A DNA stretch of 42,493 nt from Amycolatopsis circi (GTDB lineage: Bacteria; Actinomycetota; Actinomycetes; Mycobacteriales; Pseudonocardiaceae): assembly GCF_003385235.1 (NCBI RefSeq), contig NZ_PQIA01000082.1, forward strand, positions 1 through 42,493, given 5' to 3'. The notes below the pieces were generated by a model. That model ran no database searches. It saw nothing but the letters and a program-made list of their open reading frames with translations, and was not told the origin of the DNA. Positions within the stretch are counted from its first letter, which is position 1. Each line of letters starts with the position of its first letter. Made by a program: the position numbers and the translations under genes. Shown here piece by piece: positions 22,906 through 29,507 of the stretch.

Positions 22906-23934
22906 GTGACTTACGCTGCCGCTGATGCCCGTTACGACTCGATGCCCTACCGCCGCTGCGGGCGCAGTGGCCTGAAGCTGCCCGCGATCTCGCTCGGGCT
23001 GTGGCACAACTTCGGGAACGACCGCCCGCTCACCGTTCAGCGCGAGATCGTCCGGCGCGCCTTCGACCTCGGCATCACGCACTTCGACCTGGCCAACAAC
23101 TACGGCCCGCCCTACGGCAGCGCCGAGGAGAACTTCGGCCGGTTGCTGGCGAGCGATCTGAAGCCGTACCGGGACGAGCTGATCATTTCGACGAAGGCCG
23201 GCTACGACATGTGGCCCGGGCCGTACGGCGAGTGGGGTTCGCGGAAGTACCTGCTGGCCAGCCTCGACCAGTCGCTCGGGCGGATGGGGCTGGACTACGT
23301 CGACATCTTCTACTCGCACCGGTTCGATCCGGAGACGCCGTTGGAGGAGACTGTCGGCGCGCTCGACCGGGCGGTTCGGTCGGGCAAGGCGTTGTACGTC
23401 GGGATCTCGTCCTACAACTCCGCGCGGACCGCGGAAGCCGCACAGCTGCTGCGGGAACTGGGCACGCCGCTGCTGATTCACCAGCCGTCGTATTCGATGT
23501 TCAATCGCTGGACCGAGGCCGACGACTTGCTCGGGACGTTGGAGCAGGCCGGTGCTGGGTGCATCGCGTTTTCGCCGCTGGCGCAGGGACTGCTGACGAA
23601 CAAGTACCTTTCCGGAGTTCCCTCGGATTCTCGGGCGGCGCAAGGGAAGTCGCTGAATCCGGACACGATCACCGAGGAGAAGCTCGGCAAGATCCGGGCA
23701 CTGGGCGAGATCGCCGAGCGGCGCGGGCAGACGCTGGCGCAGCTGGCGCTGGCGTGGGCGTTGCGGGATCCGCGGATGACGTCGCTCGTGATCGGGGCCA
23801 GCAGCGTGAAGCAGCTGGAGGACAACGTGGCCGCGCTGGACAACTTGTCGTTCACCGACGAGGAACTGGCGGAGATTGACCAGTACGCGGTCGAGGAGGG
23901 CATCAACCTCTGGAAGCGCTCTTCCGACGGCTGA
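22906..23934 (+). CDS. aldo/keto reductase (YghZ/Gpr type)
   Basis: 342 residues. The sequence opens MPYRRCGRSGLKLPAISLGL and follows the YghZ/L-glyceraldehyde 3-phosphate reductase subgroup: THFDLANNYGPPYGSAEENF (Asp and Tyr of the catalytic tetrad, about 60-80), ISTKAGYDMWPGPYGEWGSR (Lys) and DIFYSHRFDPETP (His). NADPH-binding elements FSPLAQGLLTNKYL and VIGASSVKQLEDNV are at the C-terminus. Members reduce aldehydes such as methylglyoxal or glyceraldehyde 3-phosphate with NADPH in the cytoplasm. GTG at 22906 leads straight into the conserved N-terminus. It converges on the Nudix gene with 7 bases between stops. Confidence 0.93.
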   Translation: MTYAAADARYDSMPYRRCGRSGLKLPAISLGLWHNFGNDRPLTVQREIVRRAFDLGITHFDLANNYGPPYGSAEENFGRLLASDLKPYRDELIISTKAGYDMWPGPYGEWGSRKYLLASLDQSLGRMGLDYVDIFYSHRFDPETPLEETVGALDRAVRSGKALYVGISSYNSARTAEAAQLLRELGTPLLIHQPSYSMFNRWTEADDLLGTLEQAGAGCIAFSPLAQGLLTNKYLSGVPSDSRAAQGKSLNPDTITEEKLGKIRALGEIAERRGQTLAQLALAWALRDPRMTSLVIGASSVKQLEDNVAALDNLSFTDEELAEIDQYAVEEGINLWKRSSDG

Positions 23935-23941
23935 GAACCGG

Positions 23942-24520
23942 TCACCCGGCCGGAGGTTCGTGCTCGTCGAGCCTCCGGCCGAACTCGCTGTAGACAGTCT
24001 CGCCGTCCAGAAACGCTTGCTGCGCCAGAGCAATTCGCCGAGCCTTCGACGGCCGCAATTGCGATTGCGCGACCTCGAGCCCGAGGAACTCGAACCGGCT
24101 CAATTCGTCCGCTGGCAGGCGGATCGCGTCGATCTGCTCGCGGCTCAGCACGCCGCCGCCGAAGACGAACTGCAGGCTGTCCCGCCAAACGCCGTGCGCG
24201 GGCAGCCAATCGACGACGAGCAGGCATCCCACCGGCAGGTCGATGCCGAGTTCTTCGCGGACCTCTCGACGGCACGCCGCCAGCGGTGATTCGCCGTCCT
24301 CGACCAAGCCGCCTGGAATCTCCAGGAACGGCTTGTAGGTCGGGCGGACGAACAGAACTCGACCGTGTTCGTCGCGGGCGAGCACTCCGGCGGCCGCGTT
24401 CTTGCGCGGGAACCGGGCGGCGATGCCGGGATTGAACTCGGCCTCCGGCTCGCCCTCGTCCCGAACGTCTTGGGCGAATACGGCCTCGTCGCCGCAATGG
24501 CGCGCCTGGCTGTCGGTCAC
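23942..24520 (-). CDS. Nudix hydrolase
   Basis: 192 residues from GTG 24520 (GGGGAGG upstream); the open frame continues to 24652 over the PadR gene and is not used. The Nudix box GLVEDGESPLAACRREVREELGI (stretch written here as GLVEDGE, SPLAACR, REVREELGI; about 82-104) fits GX5EX7REUXEEXGU exactly, giving the Mg-binding Glu residues. Upstream NAAAGVLARDEHGRVLFVRP and PFLEIPGG are the usual first strands. The enzyme cleaves X-linked nucleoside diphosphates; the sequence does not identify X. It follows the PadR gene by 13 bases on the same strand, so PadR and Nudix form an operon. Confidence 0.92.
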   Translation of the reverse strand: MTDSQARHCGDEAVFAQDVRDEGEPEAEFNPGIAARFPRKNAAAGVLARDEHGRVLFVRPTYKPFLEIPGGLVEDGESPLAACRREVREELGIDLPVGCLLVVDWLPAHGVWRDSLQFVFGGGVLSREQIDAIRLPADELSRFEFLGLEVAQSQLRPSKARRIALAQQAFLDGETVYSEFGRRLDEHEPPAG

Positions 24521-24533
24521 CGTCGCCTCCCCG

Positions 24534-25058
24534 TCATCCGCGGGCCGCGCGGACCGTCTCCGCCGCCCACTCCGACCAATCCCGTTCCATCGCCGCGTAT
24601 CGCTTGCCCCATTCCAGGGCCAGCCGGCCGTAAAGCGACAGGTCGCTGTCATCCCAGTCGACTGAGGCTTCCAAGGCCGCCAGTTCGTCGACCAGCCTCT
24701 TGGCGAAAGCGCCCTGCCTGCCGAGGAATTCGCGGGCCTCCTCCGGCGTGACCTCGCCCAGGAAGTACACCCGCAGCAGCATCTCGTTCCGCCGCGCGGC
24801 CGGCGGCCTCTCCTCCAGCAGCCACTTGCGCAGTTCCTCGCGCCCGGCGTCGGTGATCGCGTACTCCTTGCGCCCGCGCGGGCCTTCCGCGGAGACCTCG
24901 ATCAAGTCGGCGCCCTCGAGCTTGCCCAGTTCCCCGTACAGCTGGCTCTGCGTGGCAGTCCAGACGCTCGACATCGCCGTTTCGAAGCGTTTCAGCAGGT
25001 CGTAGCCGCTTCCAGGGGCGCTGGCGAGCAGCCCCAGCACCGCGTGTCGCAAAGTCAT
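24534..25058 (-). CDS. PadR family transcriptional regulator
   Basis: 174 residues. N-terminal winged helix begins MTLRHAVLGLLASAPGSGYD, with LLKRFETAMSSVWTATQSQLY as recognition region and GPRGRKEYAITDAGREELRKWL as the wing, the usual PadR arrangement; the C-terminal vir-type helical domain (about 90-174) provides dimerisation and ligand binding. PadR proteins repress divergent genes and respond to phenolics, drugs or other small molecules. Between its start and the divergent membrane-protein gene (89 bases) lie two copies of TTGACATGTC, one of them a perfect TGACATGTCA palindrome, flanking the -10 of the divergent promoter; these are the likely operators. Confidence 0.92.
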   Translation of the reverse strand: MTLRHAVLGLLASAPGSGYDLLKRFETAMSSVWTATQSQLYGELGKLEGADLIEVSAEGPRGRKEYAITDAGREELRKWLLEERPPAARRNEMLLRVYFLGEVTPEEAREFLGRQGAFAKRLVDELAALEASVDWDDSDLSLYGRLALEWGKRYAAMERDWSEWAAETVRAARG

Positions 25059-25080
25059 GCGCCCAGCCTACCTTCCACTA

Positions 25081-25110
25081 TTGACATGTCCAGTCCGGAC
25101 GTTCTAGCTT
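25081..25110 (+). promoter_or_regulatory. promoter of the membrane protein/carotenoid oxygenase operon
   Basis: -35 TTGACA (25081-25086), 18-base spacer, -10 TAGCTT (25105-25110). The -35 is a consensus hexamer and is itself inside the first TTGACATGTC repeat. Confidence 0.65.
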
Positions 25111-25120
25111 TGACATGTCA
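25081..25120. promoter_or_regulatory. candidate PadR operators (two TTGACATGTC repeats)
   Basis: TTGACATGTC occurs at 25081-25090 and 25110-25119; the second extends to the perfect palindrome TGACATGTCA (25111-25120). Spacing is 29 bases. One copy overlaps the -35 and the other the expected transcription start, an arrangement suited to repression. Confidence 0.6.
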
Positions 25121-25147
25121 CCACAGGAATGTGAGCGAGGGGTCCCG

Positions 25148-25708
25148 ATGAACTACCTGAAGAGTTTCCTTCCGTGGATCGCCTTCGCGATCGTGTCCAC
25201 GCAGGCCGACTGGCGCTGGTCCGGGCTGACCGGGCTGGTGCTCGCGGGCGGGCTGCTCCTGCTCGAACGCCGGCGCGGCAAGGGCTGGGACACGTTGTTC
25301 ATCGAGGTCTCCGCAGTCGTCTTCTTCGCGGGTCTCGCGATCTGGTCGTTCAGCGATCCGGCTTCGCCGCTCAGGGATTACGTCGGCGCGCTTACCGATC
25401 TTTGGCTGGCGCTGACTTCCTGGGGCTCGCTCGCCGCCAAGCGGCCGTTCACTCTGGGGATCGCGAAAACCATGGTCCCGCCGGACATCGCCCGGACGGC
25501 AGTGTTCCACCGGGTCAACGTCGTGATCACCGCCGTGTGGGCGGCCAGCTTCACAATCGCCGGTATCGCCGAAGCGGTGCTGCTGCACTACGCGCCGCAC
25601 GCCACCGTCGCGTTGATCATCATCAAGGTTCTCGGCTTCGCGATCCCGATCTCGTTCACCATTCGCTACCCGCGCATCGTCCGGGCTCGTGCCCAGAAAG
25701 CGGCGTGA
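25148..25708 (+). CDS. multi-pass membrane protein of unknown function
   Basis: 186 residues from ATG 25148, preceded by GAGGGG. Hydropathy by eye gives about five helices: 5-18, 26-40, 50-66, 125-150 and 158-175, with basic loops (ERRRGKGWD and YPRIVRARAQKAA) suggesting a cytoplasmic C-terminus. The segment SLAAKRPFTLGIAKTMVPPD and FHRVNVVITAVWAASF vaguely recalls septation-protein/YciB-like membrane proteins, but I do not claim membership. The carotenoid oxygenase gene follows after 4 bases, so they are one operon under the PadR-controlled promoter. It might bind or present a lipophilic substrate for the oxygenase (inference). Confidence 0.8.
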   Translation: MNYLKSFLPWIAFAIVSTQADWRWSGLTGLVLAGGLLLLERRRGKGWDTLFIEVSAVVFFAGLAIWSFSDPASPLRDYVGALTDLWLALTSWGSLAAKRPFTLGIAKTMVPPDIARTAVFHRVNVVITAVWAASFTIAGIAEAVLLHYAPHATVALIIIKVLGFAIPISFTIRYPRIVRARAQKAA

Positions 25709-25712
25709 ATCA

Positions 25713-27017
25713 ATGACTACCACCGACTTTCACCTCGAGGGCCATTACGCCCCGGTCCACGACGAACTCACCGCCTACGACCTCCCGGTCACGGGTGCGC
25801 TGCCACCGGAACTCAACGGCTGGTATCTGCGCAACGGGCCGAACCCACGTCAAGACAGCGCACACTGGTTCACCGGCGACGGCATGGTGCACGGCGTACG
25901 GCTCGAAAACGGCCGCGCGGCTTGGTACCGCAACCGCTGGGTGCGCACCGAGAGCTTCGACGTTCCGAATCCGGTGCTCTACAACGCCGACGGCACACGG
26001 AACCTCCGAGCGAGCGTCGCCAACACGCATGTCGTCAATCACGCGGGACGCACGCTCGCGCTCGTGGAATCCTCGCTGCCGTACGAAATCACCACGGATC
26101 TCGACACCGTCGGCGTCTACGATTTCGACGGCAAGCTCGCCGATGCGATGACCGCGCATCCCAAGATCTGCCCGGAAACCGGCGAGCTGCATTTCTTCGG
26201 CTACGGCAGCATCACCGCCCCGCACGTGAGCTACTACCGTGCCGACGCCGCCGGGGAACTCGTGCTGCGGCAACCGATCGACGTGCCCGGGCTCACGATG
26301 ATGCACGATTTCGCGCTCACCCGCCGGCACGTCGTGTTCTTCGACCTGCCGGTGGTGTTCGACCACGCGACTGACGGCGGCATGCCGTTCCGCTGGAGCG
26401 ACACGTACGGCGCGCGGCTCGGCCTGCTCAGCCGCGATCGCCCGGAGGACGGCGTGCGCTGGTTCGAAGTCGACCCGTGCTACGTCTTCCACACCCTCAA
26501 CGCGCACGACACCGCCGACGGCCGGATCGTGCTGCACGTCGTGCGATACGAGCACCTGTACCGGCCCGGCGTCCCGGATCCGAAGGGCGTGCTGTGGCGG
26601 TGGACCATCGACCCGCGCGCGGGCACGGTAACCGAGGATTTGATCGACGACCGCAGCGGCGAGTTTCCCCGCATTGACGATCGGCTCGCGGGGCTCGACG
26701 CCCGTTTCGGCCACGTCACCGGGCGGCATAGCCCAGAAGGTCCGCTCGCGCTTCGTCGCTACGACCTCCACACGAACGCCGCGCGCGAGCATCTGTTCGC
26801 GGAAGGACACATCCCGGGCGAGGCGGTGTTCGTTCCGGCGGACGACCGTCCGGGCGGCGCGGGCTGGTTGCTCACGTACGTCTACGACGGACCGAACGAC
26901 CGCAGCGACTTGGTGGTGCTCGACGCGCAGGACATCGAAGCAGATCCGGTCGCGACGGTCCCGCTGCCCGGCCGCGTGCCCGCCGGTTTCCACGGGAACT
27001 GGCTGCCCGACGCCTGA
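25713..27017 (+). CDS. carotenoid/stilbene cleavage oxygenase
   Basis: 434 residues, in the range of bacterial carotenoid cleavage oxygenases. The seven-bladed propeller family signature begins with LPPELNGWYLRNGPNPRQ (about 29-46) and HWFTGDGMVHGVRLENGRA. The four iron-binding His are seen in order: THVVNH/HPKICPETGELHFF (about 149-162), MMHDFALT (about 197), CYVFHTLNAHD (about 262) and the C-terminal FHGNWLPDA. They cleave a double bond in carotenoids, apocarotenoids or stilbenes with O2. ATG 25713 is 4 bases after the membrane-protein stop. Under PadR control the substrate could equally be a phenolic stilbene, since PadR proteins often sense phenolics; this remains open. Confidence 0.93.
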   Translation: MTTTDFHLEGHYAPVHDELTAYDLPVTGALPPELNGWYLRNGPNPRQDSAHWFTGDGMVHGVRLENGRAAWYRNRWVRTESFDVPNPVLYNADGTRNLRASVANTHVVNHAGRTLALVESSLPYEITTDLDTVGVYDFDGKLADAMTAHPKICPETGELHFFGYGSITAPHVSYYRADAAGELVLRQPIDVPGLTMMHDFALTRRHVVFFDLPVVFDHATDGGMPFRWSDTYGARLGLLSRDRPEDGVRWFEVDPCYVFHTLNAHDTADGRIVLHVVRYEHLYRPGVPDPKGVLWRWTIDPRAGTVTEDLIDDRSGEFPRIDDRLAGLDARFGHVTGRHSPEGPLALRRYDLHTNAAREHLFAEGHIPGEAVFVPADDRPGGAGWLLTYVYDGPNDRSDLVVLDAQDIEADPVATVPLPGRVPAGFHGNWLPDA

Positions 27018-27202
27018 GCCCGTCAACTAGCGGAGGGCGAACCCTGCGTGCCGTCCCCGGGTTCGGGCCGCCGAGCCCGTATCGTCGGCCGGGACGTCCG
27101 CCTGCCCTTCCGAGCCGGAAGAAAAGAAACTTTCCTGCCAAAGCGGGGCGAATCCGGTTACCGTGGCAGGACGGAAGTCCGAACGGGAAGGAAACTCAGC
27201 AG

Positions 27203-28402
27203 GTGGCAGGGGCGGGTACACCACCGGTCGGCACCCCGGCCGGGATGCGCATGATCAACCAGCGGGCGGTGCTCGACCTGCTGCGCCGCGGCGGGCCCGC
27301 GACGCGGCCGCAGGTGGCGAAGGACACCGGGCTGTCGAAGCCGACGGTGAGCCAGGCGCTGCTGGCGCTGGAGGCCGCCGGGCTCGCCCGCGCGACCGGG
27401 CACACGTCCACCGGCACCGGCCGTTCGGCGGTGCTCTACGAGGCGGACCCGACCGCGGGATACGTGCTGGGCCTGGACATCGGCCGCGAGCACATCCGGG
27501 TCGCGGTCGCCGACCTGGGCCGCACCACGGTCGCCCGGCGCGACGTGCGCAACACGGCCCGGTCCGGCAGCGCGCTGATCTCCGCGCTGGGCAAACTGGC
27601 CGCGGACATCGTCGCCGAGGCGGGTCTCGCGAACGACGACATCGTGGTCCGCGTGCTCGGCTCCCCCGGCGTCGCGGACCCGGTCAAACGCTGTTTCCGG
27701 CACGCGCCGAACCTGCCCGGCTGGGGCCGTCCGGGGCTGCTCGACGACCTGGAGCAGGTGCTCGGGCCGGAACTGGTGGTGGAGAACGACGCGAACCTCA
27801 CCGCGGTCGGCGAATGGGAAAGCGGCGCCGCGCGCGGAGCGTCGGTGGTCGGCTGCATCACCATCGGCACCGGTGTCGGCATGGGCCTGATGGTCGACGG
27901 CCGGGTCTTCCGCGGCGCAACCGGCGCGGCGGGCGAGATCGGCTATCTGCCCTACGGCCGCACACGCGTCACCGACGAACCCGCCGAGCCGCCCGCGCGC
28001 GGACATCTGGAAGAGGCCACCGCCGCAGGTTCGGTGGTCCGCGGGGCCCGCGAACTTGGCTTGGGCACAGCACGATCTGCCCGCGAGGTCTTCCGCCTCG
28101 CCCGCGAGGGTGACGAATTGGCCCAACGCGCGGTTTCCGCGGAGGCAGACCGACTCGCGTACACAGTCGCTTCGGTAGCCGCGGTAATCGACCCCGAACT
28201 GATCGTGCTCGGCGGCGGCGTCGGAACGGCGGCAGACCTGCTTCTGGAGCCGATCGACCGAGCACTTCGCGCGTTCACCCCACTCACCACGACTGTGGTG
28301 CAAGGCGAACTAGGCGACGACGGCGTCCTAACCGGCGCAATCAGCGTCGGCCTGCGCGCTGCGGAACGCCTGGTCTTCGACCGCCGCGTAGGCGCCGCCT
28401 GA
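27203..28402 (+). CDS. ROK family transcriptional regulator
   Basis: 399 residues. Winged helix at about 14-65 (RMINQRAVLDLLRRGGPATR, then VAKDTGLSKPTVSQALLALE), then the ROK sugar-kinase-like fold: VLGLDIGREHIRVAVADLGR, VLGSPGVAD, VVENDANLTAVGEW, ITIGTGVGMGLMVDGRV and GATGAAGEIGYLPYG, ending VIDPELIVLGGGVGT. The usual ROK zinc site CxCGxxGCxE is absent: the corresponding stretch reads ARGHLEEATAAGS, so the loop has no cysteines. ROK regulators sense sugars and repress sugar genes; the downstream HAD and GH65 genes for disaccharide use are the natural targets, although a run of palindromes separates them. GTG 27203 starts just ahead of the helix-turn-helix. Confidence 0.92.
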   Translation: MAGAGTPPVGTPAGMRMINQRAVLDLLRRGGPATRPQVAKDTGLSKPTVSQALLALEAAGLARATGHTSTGTGRSAVLYEADPTAGYVLGLDIGREHIRVAVADLGRTTVARRDVRNTARSGSALISALGKLAADIVAEAGLANDDIVVRVLGSPGVADPVKRCFRHAPNLPGWGRPGLLDDLEQVLGPELVVENDANLTAVGEWESGAARGASVVGCITIGTGVGMGLMVDGRVFRGATGAAGEIGYLPYGRTRVTDEPAEPPARGHLEEATAAGSVVRGARELGLGTARSAREVFRLAREGDELAQRAVSAEADRLAYTVASVAAVIDPELIVLGGGVGTAADLLLEPIDRALRAFTPLTTTVVQGELGDDGVLTGAISVGLRAAERLVFDRRVGAA

Positions 28403-28406
28403 CGTT

Positions 28407-28455
28407 CCGTGAGGGGAACCCTCACAGACTCTGAGTCCCTCAGGGTTCCCCTCAC
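28407..28455. repeat. palindromic intergenic repeat, 49-nt family copy 2
   Basis: GTGAGGGGAACC (left arm) pairs perfectly with GGTTCCCCTCAC (right arm); the loop carries GACTCTGAGTC. It begins 4 bases after the ROK stop. Same length and ungapped alignment as 2329-2377. Confidence 0.75.
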
Positions 28456-28468
28456 GACCCTCAACTGT

Positions 28469-28517
28469 CCGTGAGGGGCCCCTTCACAGACTCAGATTCC
28501 CTCAAGGAGCCCTTCAC
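28469..28517. repeat. palindromic intergenic repeat, 49-nt family copy 3
   Basis: Tandem neighbour of copy 2, 13 bases further. Outer arms GTCCGTGA and TCACGGAC (28467-28521) are palindromic; the inner arm is more diverged (GGGGCCCC against GGAGCCC), mostly by changes that leave G-U pairs in RNA. Confidence 0.7.
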
Positions 28518-28602
28518 GGACCACCCGACCGCGACCGCAACCAACGCACCCAACAATCGAGGCACCCACACCACCCCCGCACCCCGATACGAAGCCTCCC
28601 TG

Positions 28603-28659
28603 CGGTTCGGGGGTGCTTGTCAAGGCATCTTTCCCGCCTTGACAAGCACCCCCGAACCG
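28603..28659. repeat. perfect 24-bp inverted repeat with 9-base loop
   Basis: Arms 28603-28626 and 28636-28659 are exact reverse complements over 24 bases (left arm begins CGGTTCGGGGGTGC, right arm begins GCCTTGACAAGC); the loop is ATCTTTCCC. Each arm contains TTGACA reading outward. On the plus strand a weak -10-like CACAAT follows at 28664-28669 with a long 19-base spacer. It could be a strong terminator after the ROK transcript, a promoter element for the HAD/GH65 operon, or both. Confidence 0.8.
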
Positions 28660-28775
28660 TCAGCACAATGGGCAACGGGGTGCCCCACGCAACCAACGAG
28701 GCAATGTCGCCGCCAGGCGACGAGCCGAACCCCCAACAGCCCGCAAACCTCCCCCGAGACCGGTACCTTGCAGGC

Positions 28776-29507
28776 ATGATCGGACTGCCCGACACCATCA
28801 CCGCCTGCCTCTTCGACCTGGACGGCGTACTGACCGGGACGGCCGTGCTCCACCGCGAGGCGTGGAAACGGACGTTCGACGAATACCTGCGCTCCCGGGA
28901 CGCCGCGAACTTCCAAGAATTCACCGACGCCGACTACGCGACCTACGTAGACGGCCGCCCGCGAGCCGACGGCGTACGGGAATTCCTTCACTCCCGCGGA
29001 ATCGAACTCCCCGAAGGCACCCCGGACGACGCCGTGGACGCGCCGACCGTGAACGGCATCGGCAACCGCAAGAACGAACTGGTCCTGAAGATCATCGACG
29101 AACGCGGCGTAAACCCTTACCCAGGCTCCGTGCGCTACCTGGAAGCAGCGAAGGAAGCCGGACTCAGGATCGCTGTGGTCACCTCGTCCGCGAACGGCGC
29201 CAAAGTCCTCGACGCGGCCGACCTGTCCCGCTTCGTGGAAGCCCGCGTCGACGGCCTGGTCATCCGCCGCGACCACCTGAAAGGCAAGCCAGCGCCCGAT
29301 TCGTTCCTGGCCGGGGCCAAGGCTCTCGGCGTGGATCCGAAGCAGGCCGTCGTGTTCGAGGACGCACAATCCGGCGTCCAGGCGGGCAAGGCCGGCGGTT
29401 TCGGTTACGTCGTGGGCGTGAACCGGGAGAACCAGGCGGACGCTCTGCGCTCGCACGGCGCCGACGTCGTGGTGGACGACCTCGCCGACCTGCTGGAGGA
29501 CAAGTGA
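28776..29507 (+). CDS. beta-phosphoglucomutase-like HAD phosphatase/mutase
   Basis: 243 residues from ATG 28776; the frame is open upstream but runs across the inverted repeat. HAD motif 1 is CLFDLDGVLTGTAVLH with nucleophile D14 and acid/base D16, motif 2 VVTSSANGAK, motif 3 Lys in LKGKPAPDSFL and motif 4 VVFEDAQSGVQAGKAG. The cap domain (about 25-95) has FTDADYATYVDGRPRADGVR, the sequence typical of beta-phosphoglucomutases encoded with GH65 phosphorylases. It interconverts beta-glucose 1-phosphate and glucose 6-phosphate. Its stop overlaps the GTG of the GH65 gene (GTGA), so both enzymes are made together and act in sequence. Confidence 0.92.
   Translation: MIGLPDTITACLFDLDGVLTGTAVLHREAWKRTFDEYLRSRDAANFQEFTDADYATYVDGRPRADGVREFLHSRGIELPEGTPDDAVDAPTVNGIGNRKNELVLKIIDERGVNPYPGSVRYLEAAKEAGLRIAVVTSSANGAKVLDAADLSRFVEARVDGLVIRRDHLKGKPAPDSFLAGAKALGVDPKQAVVFEDAQSGVQAGKAGGFGYVVGVNRENQADALRSHGADVVVDDLADLLEDK

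Noticed and set aside
28617..28775. Upstream extension of the HAD gene through the inverted repeat
   Set aside because: The extension would begin inside the right half of the 24-bp inverted repeat region and is unconserved; ATG 28776 immediately precedes the HAD fold.
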